Shown in pieces: positions 11,593 through 28,100 of a stretch of 64,000 nt of DNA (position 1 is its first letter; every line of letters begins with the position of its first letter). A model generated the notes under the pieces. It did no database searches, had not been told where the DNA came from, and was given only the letters and a program-made list of their open reading frames with translations. The DNA is from Misgurnus anguillicaudatus (Eukaryota > Chordata > Actinopteri > Cypriniformes > Cobitidae). Location of the stretch: assembly GCF_027580225.2 (NCBI RefSeq), contig NC_073343.2, forward strand, positions 2,046,001 through 2,110,000. Direction: 5' to 3'. The translations under genes were made by a program, and so were the position numbers.

Positions 11593-13647
11593 ATGTGCCT
11601 AATGTAATAAAAAGGAAGGGCAACCGCAAGGAAGGATTGTTCAGTGTCTATTGTATGTCTTTTTATTTTATTTTGACCTCTCTTGACGTGGGTCAACCAG
11701 GACAATCCAGGAAAGTGAGGGATAAAACGGTGATTTGTTAAAATGGTAGTGCAAATCAATATGTAACGGCATAAGTGATTTCAAGATCACATGATGGGTT
11801 GTTCAGGCTTGCACTGCATGTATAAATACTCAGATGTCTTTAAAAGATCAGATCAGAATGTTAACTGTGATTTACATGCATTTAAAGAGAACCCTTTCTT
11901 ACTGATCTTCATCTTTGAGAAGAGCAGCATCATTTGCCCTCTAACCTTTTCATTCTCCTCTGCGATTTCCCAGAATGCCACAGCTTCTGTCAAATACTAA
12001 ATCTGGATTCTCCCCGACCACATGCACGCAAAACCAAAACACGTTGAGCTGGAAGAAGTAACAAGATCACACAACTGGGAGAACAAGCTCCTGTATGCAA
12101 TACGTAGCATATCTGCAAGAAATCATTTCCGTGTGCATGAGGATGGTAACTCAGTATGCCCATTAACATGGCACAGTTTATCAAAGGAAGGGAACCATGG
12201 CAAATAGATCTCATATATGCCAGCTATTACCGTGCTATCGATCTGCTACATTGCAAAGCAACCAAGGATATGATGAATATTTTATTGGATCGTGTTGTCA
12301 AACTGTTACACACAGGGCCATACGAGCCTCGCCCATTTTACGAGCACCTTTCTTTTAGCGTACGTTCTCAACACCTCCCCAATGACTTGTTTATGGTAAT
12401 GTAGAAGTTTAAGGCTTTTAGTAAACAGACTGGTAGGTCCTCAGGTTATAATGGCTCCATTGTCTGCACCGGTTCACAGAGCGTCTGGACGATAATATCG
12501 CATGACCATCGTTCAAGAATAGATGCACTGATGTTGGTTGAGAATGGTGGCTCTTTGAGTGATGGAAAGTCTGTAATTAAATCAACAGGAAGTCTCTGGC
12601 TCCATGGCTCTGGCGTTCATGTTCTCTCCATTGATCTGTATCTGTTTCTGGACAGCTGCTTTAACTGCTGGTGCAGCCGATGTGCCCTGCGCCCAGCTTT
12701 ACTGTGATGGGGTGCCAATGTGGTTTTGGGAGAGTGTAGATTGCACCATACTTTTAGAATAAAACATACTATTGTGAAGTATATTGTTAATGTTTTATAA
12801 GAGATTTAATATTATACATATAGTATATTTAAAAATACATAGTGTTAAAAAATTAAAGGGTTGAATGGCCTTTAAATGTTTGTAATTAATTGGCAACATT
12901 AATTAAAAGCAGTTTGTCCATGCATAAATTATAAGGTTCTTATAGAGCTGTTTTATGCATAGCCTACTGTGCAAAAAATAGTTACATACATGGCATTACA
13001 ATACATCAATGATTATGAATAGGCCATCGATATTACAATGCTCAATGTCTGTAAATGTAATCTTTTACATTAAAAAAATATGAAAAGACCAATATCTGCT
13101 GTCTCATTTTCTGCCTCTATGTAAAACCATTAGACAAGACAGGATTTCTGTGATTTGTATTATCCACTCAGTGTAATGATCCATGGCGTAGTCATGTGAA
13201 CCAGTATATCAGCTTTCTGCAGGCATTTTTTGTGCTCTCAGCCTCCCAATTTCCCGCAAGCTTCATTCAATACCTGCTGTCTCCCTGCTTTCCTTTTCTG
13301 CTGTCTCCCTGCTTCCCTTTTCAAAGTTATTGAGCTTATTAAGGATGCCTTTTTAAGCCGTAATAGGAGATGCATTATAGAGATAACGTGTTGTCACAAG
13401 CGCTTTGTCTCTGATGCATCCTTATTTTATTAGATGTACGCACCTGATAGTTACACTGACATTTAACACACTATAAAAATAAAGCATTCTTGTTATATAA
13501 TGGACTAAACTTTTACACAATACGCACACACATTACCACTGATGACAACCATTGCATTTATTAGGAAAGGGATGTATTCATGTAACATTACTGACTGCTC
13601 CAGGAATAAAATCACTGTTCTCTTTTAACAAACAAAACTAAGTAATA

Positions 13648-13896
13648 CAGTGGTCTCCAAACTTTTTCAGCGTGCAGCCCCCCCCAAGAAAATTTGTGAC
13701 AAAAAACTGTTCTAAAACTCAACATTTTAATTAAAAAAACATTAAATTATACAAAAAAGTAGTGCTTTTTGTTAGTAGCCTTATTTTTTTAGGTTTAATT
13801 ACACAGAATTCATGATAAATTAATGTATTTCATAAAATGTCATAAAACTGGGGCCCCCCTGGCACCATCTCGCGGCACCCAGTTTGAAAACCACTG
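13648..13896. mobile_element. Short hAT-like MITE (CAGTGGTCTCCAAAC ends)
   Basis: It starts CAGTGGTCTCCAAAC and ends GTTTGAAAACCACTG. The flanking octamers AAGTAATA and AATTAATA look like a slightly diverged 8-bp target duplication. The interior has a C-rich run and GGGGCCCCCC near the right end. Confidence 0.6.
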
Positions 13897-14255
13897 AATT
13901 AATACATCAAAACACAACTATATTCAACTGTATAATAACTTAGCTATTTTAAATTAAATTATTTCTAATAAAATATATTAATTGTATGTTATTTGTTAAA
14001 GATCGTGGTTACCATGGTAACTTTTGTAAGCGCGTGAACACGTGCATTAAATTTTTATCTGTCTTAACAGTCTCGTCAAATCTGATGAAAGCAATTGTTC
14101 GTATTCAACCGCAAAACGAAAACAAAAACGTATGAAACTTCAGAAGAACCAGTTTGTAATCTGGATATTTTCTTGCGAAACGATAATTTCTCCCAGACAT
14201 CCGCAAACGTCAATCCATTGACCGAACCCAAAAGGCTTGTTCGACTTTATGAGGC

Positions 14256-14380
14256 GCCGCAAGAACCGACAGCCGGATGACGTCAAAGTACCGCGAGAAC
14301 GAGACGAAACTAGACTTCGTATGATTTCTCTAATCGTTCTCGCGGTACTTTGACGTCATCCGGCTGTCGTTTCTTGCGGC
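14256..14380. repeat. 47-bp near-perfect inverted repeat containing TGACGTCA and CTCGCGGTAC
   Basis: Arms 14256-14302 and 14334-14380 match at 46 of 47 positions around a 31-nt loop. Each arm holds a CRE-like GATGACGTCA core and a TACCGCGAGAACGA block. It lies just upstream of the gnpnat1 first exon and is the largest member of the family also seen at 4449 and 33712. Confidence 0.85.
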
Positions 14381-14721
14381 ATCGCATGTTGTGCGTGCCA
14401 CGTCATACTCCACGAATGCACATAGAGGGAGGAGACGAAGTCCCGCCCCATTTTTATCACTCTTCCCAACGATTGGTGTACGCTACTTACCTATGGCTAT
14501 GATTGGATATCGTAAACGCCGTTCATTTTGATGCACCAATCAGAACAGACGGTGACTGGGTGAAAGGAGGGACCGGTCGTAATTCGGGTGGGGAAAATAA
14601 TAACGCAGAAGGAAGTGTGTCATGCTGGAATATTGAGTATCCCTGTTACTGTATTCAGAGTTTCCAGGATCCATTCAAACATTTTAAAAGAAGCGAAAGC
14701 AATCCATATTCACATGTCTCC
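14381..14721 (+). promoter_or_regulatory. gnpnat1: CpG-containing promoter and probable non-coding exon 1 of gnpnat1
   Basis: The stretch is locally richer in CpG than its surroundings and includes GATTGG (inverted CCAAT) motifs at about 14470 and 14502. It ends in a good donor, CTCC|GTAAGT, at 14722. The next acceptor in frame-free distance is 15801-15802, just before the gnpnat1 ATG, so a 5' UTR exon ending at 14721 is inferred. The minus-strand SOCS4-type gene may start from the same island. The transcription start is not determined. Confidence 0.5.
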
Positions 14722-15305
14722 GTAAGTAAATCATTGTTTTAAGTAAAACTGATCTTAGTTATATGAATACTTTGATTGTAAGACTGATTAAGAGTAAACT
14801 GTACATATGGATTGCATTTGATGAATTAGAGCTTTATTGTAAATCGAGTTGGGTCTCAGAAAAAGAAATGGTAGCTTAAAATAAGGGTTGAACGTTTACT
14901 TTAAACGATTAAGAGTCCGGCACGTGCTAACTTTTATTCACTGTATTTTGACCTTTGTCGTTTAAATGTTGCTTGTATTAGGAACTGCTATAACTTGCTT
15001 TGATGTTATCTGTGTTATCTGATTTAGTACAGGGATACGAAACCTGAGTTGAACTGTGTATATTAATTTTGTTAGCCAATGTTAGTAATATACTACAGTT
15101 AATTTAGTCAGTATATGTACAAGGTGTGTCTTATATAAATGTAATGGTTTTTATAACAAATAGCATATACCATTAAAACTATTACAAAATTCCTTTATTT
15201 AATGTGTGTTTTGGGTGTTTTTCAGTAGAATATAATGGTGATCTATTGGTTCCCATCTGGCATCAATAGAACCCAACTATTACCAGTAGAGGCCCAAAGG
15301 GGCGG

Positions 15306-15515
15306 TTTCCCGGACAGGGTTTAGTCCAAGACTAGGCCTTATTCATAATTTAAGAAGTTTTTACAAACATGCCTTACAAAAAACACTACAGGTGTGCATC
15401 TTGGGACAAAAAATGTCACTGATATATGTTAAAATTGAACAGGACAAGGTGATTTTAAATTAAAGCATCTCAAACATGCATTAGTCTGGGACTAGGATAA
15501 GCCCTGTCCGGGAAA
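15306..15515. mobile_element. MITE with TTTCCCGGACAGGG ends
   Basis: The ends TTTCCCGGACAGGG and CCCTGTCCGGGAAA are perfect inverted repeats. Inside are ACTAGGCC and TAGTCCAAGACTAGG-type blocks. Relatives occur near 48295-48745, 48930-49030 and 62380. Confidence 0.75.
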
Positions 15516-15812
15516 TAGAGTTTTCATTAAAACATCCATTATAACCCTGTTTCTGTGATGGTTTCGATTACTTCATTGCAAGTTTCGTCATTTCGGGTAC
15601 AGACCCCTACACCCAGGGCTGTAGGCTGGGCACAACTTTGACTTTGAAATGTAAATGTTTGGACAATCAAAGTCCAAATAAATTGTTGCCTGTAACACAC
15701 ATGTATTGATAGAAATGCTTCATCTCTGATAGTTGTATAAACTGATAATCCCTGATAAAGTTTTATAACTTTATTGTACATGCCTGTATTATTTCACGCC
15801 AGGACGTCTAGA

Positions 15813-20067
<4,255 letters not shown>

Positions 20068-20231
20068 ACCCAGACGGATCTAGAACATTGTTGAAGAATG
20101 TTCGCTGAAGAATTGCGAGCTGTTGTGAGGTCTTTCTCTAAAATGGTTAAATCAGACTACCTCAAAGTTGCACCTTTCAGCCAGCAAAAAAAAAAAAGGA
20201 AAAACAATAAGTCTTGACAGGTCTCAGTCAC

Positions 20232-20237
20232 AATAAA
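20232..20237 (+). terminator. gnpnat1: Poly(A) signal candidate for gnpnat1
   Basis: AATAAA 165 nt after the stop codon. Further AATAAA-like sites (for example near 20986 and 21050) could serve longer 3' UTRs. The signal for the opposing styx gene lies about 1.5 kb further right. Confidence 0.45.
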
Positions 20238-20239
20238 TA

Positions 20240-21750
20240 AATATTATGTAATGAGCATTTTAAGTTTACTGTAACAGAACAAAATTGATTTTAATGAATG
20301 TTCTGTCTTAACTTCAGCAGTCAATGTCAAGCACTTACATTAACATGTTCACTTTTTTTTTTATTGGAATTTGCAAGAGAAGCAGAAGTATAATCTGATC
20401 ATGTATTGTACAAATCACTATGGCCTGTCAAAGAGAAAAGACACAATTGGTTTATCATATATACTTGAATAATTTACCATGATAATTTAATACAGAGATT
20501 ATCTTTTTGTAAGGTGATGTATTCACTTTTGAAATAGTTTTAATAATATGCTATTTACAAACTGCATGGTGAAGGTTTTACTCTTACTGTTATGCTATAT
20601 GTCCTTTGAAATATACTGAAACTTAATCACATATTATAAGTTATTTAAGTGCATTGAATCTCATATTTTTCTGTCCTCCAGGTACTTGGCTTTAATGTAG
20701 AGAACAATGATATAAAAGTTTACATTTATTTATTATACTTTTGTATTTGTCACAAGAAGTTGGCTTTAGTTTAAGCCACCAGTGAGGAGTTATGTGCAAA
20801 ACCAGAATGAAGGCAAATAAATTATTTTGTTGCAAATTTTATCCTAATGCAACAAGTTCATCTTTATACAATAAATGCATTTATTTTTATACCTTTATCG
20901 ATTGCAAAAAGGGGCATTCAGTTGGATAGCACTCATCTGTCAATCAACAACTTAATATTTGATAGTGATTTTTTTAAACCTGTTAATAAAACCAATGACA
21001 AGATGGTGAATGGGTTTAAACTGTTACTTTACTGTTGTATTGTATTTAAATAAATTTTAAATCAAATCTGATTATACATTTTAATGACTCGAAATGCAGT
21101 GATAAAGGGGCGGTGGGCTAGGCCATAAAAGAGCACCTATTGTCTGATTCACATTTTTACATTTCCTTTGGTGTGTAAGTGTGTATTAGTACATTTTAAC
21201 GATATGCAAAAGGTACAAACCCCAAAGTAAACGATGATGCAAGTTATCGTCTCCAACGTAAATATCGTTTCTTGGAGTACAACAAACACTCGGATTGTAG
21301 GCAACAGTTTAGTTCCTGGGATTGGTGATGTAGACACGACCGACATTATCAGAATTCCTTAATGCGTGTAAGTTAACTGTTAGCGTTGCATTGTGAGCAA
21401 ATCTTTAAAACATGGTAAGGAGCGTCACATTTCCTGCTCACGTCAGGGGTATTCAGGCCAATCAGGGACACAGAGCTTTTCAAATCGATGAGTTTTGACC
21501 AAAATCCGAGAGTGAAATCTAGAGATACAAAATGTACGCTACATGGAAAATAATGTTTTTTTTTTTACTATAAACCACACAAACACATTGTATTATACAA
21601 AATACACAAAATAACATGGTTTTTAGCAATAAAATATGTGCTCTTTAAGATTTAATAAAAAATTTAAGTAGTTCCCTGATCTTATTATGATTGTGACAGA
21701 TCCTTATTCCATGCATTAATAACACTAAAAACACAAAGTGAGTAGCCATC
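20240..21750. other. Space between convergent gnpnat1 and styx ends
   Basis: AT-rich, probably alternative 3' UTR of gnpnat1 up to about 21050, then non-coding DNA with a small CpG-bearing patch around 21240-21350. No gene recognised. Confidence 0.4.
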
Positions 21751-21751
21751 T

Positions 21752-21757
21752 TTTATT
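21752..21757 (-). terminator. styx: Poly(A) signal candidate for styx
   Basis: Plus-strand TTTATT, which is AATAAA on the minus strand, about 400 nt beyond the styx stop codon at 22155. Confidence 0.4.
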
Positions 21758-22154
21758 GAGCAGTGGGATGTTAATTCTATGGCAAAAATATTTCAAACTT
21801 AATTCATTTCCACCTGAAGACTGTTTCGTTCCACCAATTCATTTATTACGGCAGTGACAGTCCAATTTCTCGGATGCCCCCATCGTATCAGCAACAGTAG
21901 TTCAAGTATCAAAAGTGCATTATTGCAATACTGTCCCGCTGCAAATGCAAAATGCTTTAAATACTATAAAACTGCAAAACATTTCAGTGCATACAGCTCA
22001 AAAAAAGAAAAAAATATCAAATCTTCCCTAACTCCAAGAATAACAAGGAGCAGTCACTCCCTCCCGACCCCCCTGTACAAATATTTACACTTTTAATCCC
22101 AATAAAAAAAATTATAAAGAAAGTCTGCTGCGGTTAAGCGCTTTTTAGTAAAGC

Positions 22155-25100
22155 CTATCCGTTTTGTGCTGCTGTGACTTGCATACTCCCGAAGTCTTCG
22201 TCCTCCTCTAGTGTTCGCTTTAGACTTCCTGGGGGACAACAAAAATGCGAGACATCTAGTTTGTATTATGAGCTTCGATTTGAACATTACAACTGCACAA
22301 ATGACAGATTGCCTTAGTACATCATCTCAATCATTTACCACCATTAAAGGACAAGTTCGGTATTTTACACTTAAAGCCCTGTTTTCAGATTGTTTATGAT
22401 GAAATAGAACGGTTCCCACTGAAATCTCGACATATGCGGCTGCCCCGAGAATTTTGGGGTGTTTGTTGTTTCACCTCCCACCCCTACAATGGCTGCATAG
22501 GTGCACTGGAACAATCCTTCCCAAAATGCACCAAACTCTCGCCTACAAAGACGCGAAACCCACCGAGTGGTCAGGGGCGCTCACCGATATGCTCACACAA
22601 AAATCGCTGCAAAAGACGCCCTCCAACAGGTTTTATCGTAGTTTTTGCCATCTCCATTGACTTGTATTAGATGTGAGGTACGGTATTACTCCACGACGGG
22701 AACGTTGTTTGTATTCTTGGAATTGGCAAAGGTGGTTATCGCCACCACCTGGGCTGGAGCGTCTATTATTCAAGTTCTCATCGGAAGAATATACGGGTGT
22801 GAGGCGTTTGGAAAAATAGGTCCACAAGTTTACAGCGAATGCTAAAACAGCTGTTGGAAAGCATCTTTTGCAGCAATTTTTGTTTCACGTCTTTGCAAAT
22901 GAAAGTCTAACGCATTCCAGGAAGGATTGTTCCCGTGCACCTATACACACATTGTAGAGGTGGGGGAGGTGAAACAACAAATATCCGAAAAATGTCAGTT
23001 TGCCCCAATACCGTGCAAGCCAAGTAATTCATAAACTAATTCCAATACAAAATAGCCATTGAATGTCCCTCACCTGGCATCCCAGCTTGGATGGAGTAAG
23101 ACCTGCCCAACTGAATGGGTGACATCATCTTGATGGTTAACTTGGCAAGATATATTGCTTCATATTCCTTCAAGTTACCAGAAAGAACATCCATTTATTA
23201 GTATATATATATAAAAATGAGAATTATATATATAGTTTGCCCAAAAAGTAAATTCGGTCATCATCATACCCATCCTTAAAGGTGCATTGTGTAATTTTTA
23301 GAAGTATCTCTATAATGGCGCTTTTCCATTGCATAGTACCCCACGGTTTGGTTTAGTTTGGGTCAGCTTACTTTAGGGAGCTTTTCCGTTGGGTGCAGTA
23401 CGTAGTACCCAATACTTTTTTTCGTACCACCTTTGTTGGGGTTCCAAGCAACCCGAGCTGATACCAAACGTGAGGCGAAAACACAGTAGATCACTGATTG
23501 GTCTGAGAAAATTGTCACTACAGCGTCATCGCTATAAAGAAGATTAGCTTTACCTGTGCTAGCTTGCGCTGTCTCAAGAAAAAAAATTTGTCATCTGTGT
23601 TTTGCTATAAGTTCCCAAACTCCTTTTTAGCGATGAAAAACATCCACAGGTTGAGAATCAGGAACATCATAACAGTTTTTTCCCAAACTTGCAGTTTGTG
23701 GCGGAACATTCGCGACGAGCACGTCAGCATTATATGCTTAAATGCAACTTCAATGAGGCTCAGCGGAGCGCCGTCGACTGACGCCGCGGTGTTTAAAAAG
23801 AAACAGCGGTAACGTTAGTGATAAACGCGATGTGCAAACATCTACTTGTGGTGGCCAATTTGAATTTTGTGGCGGACTGAGAAATAAATAAATGTATGGG
23901 AATGTACAAGGACGCTCTCACTTGTATGATGTCACAGCAGTATGCAGCCCAAATATAACGACACGCCTATAATCCCTCCCACTGCGAAGTGATACCAAAC
24001 TCGATGGTAGAGCTAACCACGCCAAAGTGAGGTGAGCTGACCAGACCCAAACTAAACTAAACCGTGGGGTACTATGCAATGGAAAAGCGCCATATAATAT
24101 ACATAACATTGCGCTCTGTACATTACATTAGATCCTAAGTGGCTGCTCGAACACATCCGACATACGCGTCTTCACCTCAAAGGCGTTATCTACTACTTCC
24201 GAATGTGGTCGTAAGTGGACAAGCTCAAAATGTTTTACACTCCATTTACACCTGTATTTACTGTCATCCATTTATGATCCAACTGATCAAAACGTTTCTT
24301 AATACCAGGTGTAAACAGCTTCAAAATGTCTTTGTTAAGCTGAACACAAATGAAGACATTTGTAATCAAGCAGGAACACTATTGTCCAATTTATCATCTA
24401 ATTTACGATAGAAGTAGATTAAATATCATGGAAGTCAATGGTGCTCTAAAACTAAATGGTTACAAACATTGCTTAAAATCTGTTCTTCTATTAAAAATGT
24501 ACACAGGTGTGAAACAAGTTCAGAATTTTTATTTTTGGGTGACCTTTCCCTTCAATGTTGAGGTTATTTTTCAGAGATTACCTGGAGCTGATGAACGAAG
24601 CCTACGTTGGGATTAATGCAAAATCGTCTCTCCTGTACATGACTAAAGGCATCTCTGTGATCAAATAACACAACACCAATCAGTTCCAAGAGTACATACT
24701 TTTTATATTAACATTTTTAGCCACGTTTGAACAGATTTTTGGCTATTACCTGTATTTTACACCAAATGTTTCCATAAGGTAGGCAATAACTAAGGCAGCA
24801 CTGGAAAATAAATGGCAAAGTTGTTCAGTGTTTTATTTTAATTAAGCAAATCACATTGTGTTCCCATAAAACAGTATTATGGAAAGATTTTGGATTTGTT
24901 TTGTTACAAAACATACCTTCTTGATATCCCTGCATTTCCATGAACAAGTACCTTCCCTGCAACGCAATGTATATGGTGAAATATGGTACAACATGGAGTG
25001 TTATTATATGGGTCAATGACGTGATGTCAATTATTTTGTGTCCGTATGGATAAATTAAATATAAAAGGGTTAAAATTTCAAAATAAATTAGCAGATTACT

Positions 25101-28100
25101 TGCATACATTCTCTTTTTTGAGTGTAAAATTTCTGGTTTTATTTCATTTTAATAGAATATTTGGGAGATAATAGCAAAAATGTCAATGTGGTGTAACCGA
25201 TCTGTGTCAATTGGTGTAACTAGTAGTTTTTTTATTAAAATATAAATATATTCATAAAAAATTGGAATAAAATATAATCATCTAGTTTGGTCTAATATGA
25301 TTTTTTACATACATTTTTACATAATTTGTCAAAGATTATTTAGAAAACAGAGCTGTTTTCAGCATATGTCAGGACAAATATTACAAAAACGCATTAAAAT
25401 TTACATTTAGAAACAACTAATAAAATTATATTTTAAAATGTTTTTTTGATGATTACACTTATACGCCATCAAGGTGGACAAAATATTTAATATTTCTCAT
25501 TCTTTGGCACAATTGGTGGTTACACCATTTGACATTTTCAGGTCCACTCAGTCTTAACTTTCATAAAAATGGTACAAATGCATTTTTTATTGGATAAAAT
25601 TAACATACATACACTGTGCATTGAAATAAACCTGATGCATGCTTTTAACACAAGTTTTAAAAAAAAATGTATCATCTTGCCAAACTGTTTTTGTCACTGA
25701 CCCATATACTATCAATCAGTGCCAAAATAAATATATTACCTCCTGTCTCTAAACATCCATCAATAAATTCTTTTGTCTATAGAGAGACACAGAAAAATGG
25801 GTACACATGCATAATTATACAAAAGAAGCACCAATAAAAACCTTATTAATTATGTTGAATTTTTCATGAAAGGCAATCTTACCATTGGGAAATATCTAAT
25901 TATATTTTCCACAGGGTTATCTGCTATATCTAAAACAAGGTACCTGTAAACAATAAAATAAGAAAATCAGTCAACCTTTTTTTAGTGAATTACACATAAC
26001 AATAGACTAATAAAACATTACCTAAATTTAAGGGGAAAGTTTGGCTTTATGAAGTTGGCCTCAATGTCTTGTCTCACACACACAATGTGAGTTATTCCCT
26101 GCTTCTCCAGCACTGAGAGCTAAAAGACAAAAAAATTGTTATTTGATCAAAATAGTCCATTTTCATCTTTAAGTTATTTCTACAATACCTTGCTCTTCAT
26201 TGCAGCTGAATAGGGTCCAAGAAACAAACTAGGGAGGATTTCCTAAAATCAAAGCATTATACATTTAGTTAAATGGATCACATGTCCTCCATGTCATCAC
26301 ATTAATGAGAAATGTTCAAGTGTTAGTTTACCCAAAAACGAACATTCTGTCATTTACTTACCCGCATGTTGTTCCAAAATCTGCATAAATGTCTTTGTTT
26401 TGATGAACACAAAGAAAAATATTTTGAGAGAATTTTGGAGAACCTTTGACTTTCATAGTATTTTTCCTACTATAGAAGTCAATGGTGCCCAGTGTTGGGA
26501 AAGTTCACTTCCTACATGAACTAATTTCAGTTCACAAATTTTTAAATGAACTAGTTCAGTTCATAGTTCATATCTAAAAAATTTTGAACTAGTTCACAGT
26601 TCCAAAAATGCACTAATTTATAGTTCTTTTTCCCCATATCATTTTTAAAAAATGATTGCCATTATAGCCCATATAGAACCACAGACAGCAATTATTTGAT
26701 CAGTTTTAACACTGAAGCTAAATGCGTCAGATTTCATCTTCATATCCAACTTTAAATCCTTATCCAACCAGGGTTTACATTAGCATTGACTGTCTTTTAA
26801 TTTTTGTATTTGCTTGCACATACCTTAAAAGGCTAGCCGGTGCTTTAAGGGGGTTGCACACCGGGCAAGAAGTGCTGCGCGGGGTCGTGTGTATGACTAC
26901 TCGCAGGTATCGCACACCGCACGTGCACGTTAATTAGCGTGAGCTTAGTCAGAGTCTATTTTATGATCCAGAATATGCGTAAGCAGCCTATGTTAATCGT
27001 TAACAATTTGGGACAAATGTGATGTTATTAAATGTTATAAAACGGCTCGTCTGGTTCTTCATTCTGATTGGTTGAAACGCATTCTAAGCCGTGATAAAAT
27101 ACCCCGGTAAACCCACGGTTCAGACCGCATCACAAGTATCACTGCGCCACTGTTGCTGCACAGCAAAATCACCAGTGTTAAAATTTCAGGGATGGTGTTA
27201 AATACACAGTGTTGATGCTGTTTTAACACTATCTGGTAATAAAATAACACTGCCATTGCTGGGCCAGTGTTATATCCACGACAGTGTCAGTGTAAAACAA
27301 GGGTGTTACCAGATTTCACACTGAGCGGTGTAAATCAAGCCACGCCTCCACTAAACATATCCTGTCAGGGATTTTACCGCCATTTTCTTTCAAAGGAGGA
27401 CTGAAGAGAGCAGGTAAATCTCATATTCACTTGGTTTAGTTAAATTAAACTGTTATTTCTCTGTCTGACTCTACGCAGCCATATGCCAAAAAACCTAAAT
27501 AAGATATTTTTCCCATTTTATTTCCCCTTTGTTCGTTATTTGGTTCAGTTTAATCAGAGCTACCTTGTGTTACGTTGTTCCCTTGTTAGTTTGGTATAAA
27601 GTTAAACTGCTAGCTAAAAGTTTTAACCAAGAAGGATAATATTAACAGGAGATATGAACGAAAGGTTGAACCCTGATAAAACGCGACATGCACTACAAAT
27701 TGAAGGTATGAAATTAAGTTAAATGAAAGCTCGTTTATTCACCATATGATGCTCGTTATGAGGTAATCATATAGGCTAGATACCGTGAGTTAACGAGGTC
27801 GTTTACATGCACGTGAGTGCACGGATATCGGTTAATTATTCAAATTACTGAAAAACACGGAGAAAACCGCAACCGCATCGTCATGTGTGTTTTTTTTAGA
27901 TGTATGCAAACAGGGAAAATATCGCCAAACCAACAATTAATTTTACCTCAGAATATGCACAGATTGGATGCATTGTGTGTTGTAAGCTTTTCGTGGCGCT
28001 AGATGTCAGACAGATGCAAATAGCAAATACATACGAAAGTGTAAAACGTGTATGGCAAACATTTGTTTTTCTGTCATTATAGATGCTAGTTTGGTGAAAG

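Larger units (their letters stand above)
10205..14250. other. Intergenic or 5' intron of the SOCS4-type gene, no coding exon recognised
   Basis: Apart from the MITEs at 11315 and 13648, I find no exon with both splice sites and family similarity. The small open frames near 10425-10715, 10946-11155 and 12022-12404 have no recognisable domain or codon signature. Confidence 0.4.

Noticed and set aside
12022..12404. Overlapping 60-80 aa ORFs left of gnpnat1
   Set aside because: No start context, splice context or recognisable motif, and both strands are equally open.
24350..24668. Plus-strand exon-like peptide with LELMNEAYVGINAKSSLLYM
   Set aside because: It is the antisense of styx exon 9 (24582-24654), whose sense peptide matches STYX and whose splice sites fit on the minus strand.
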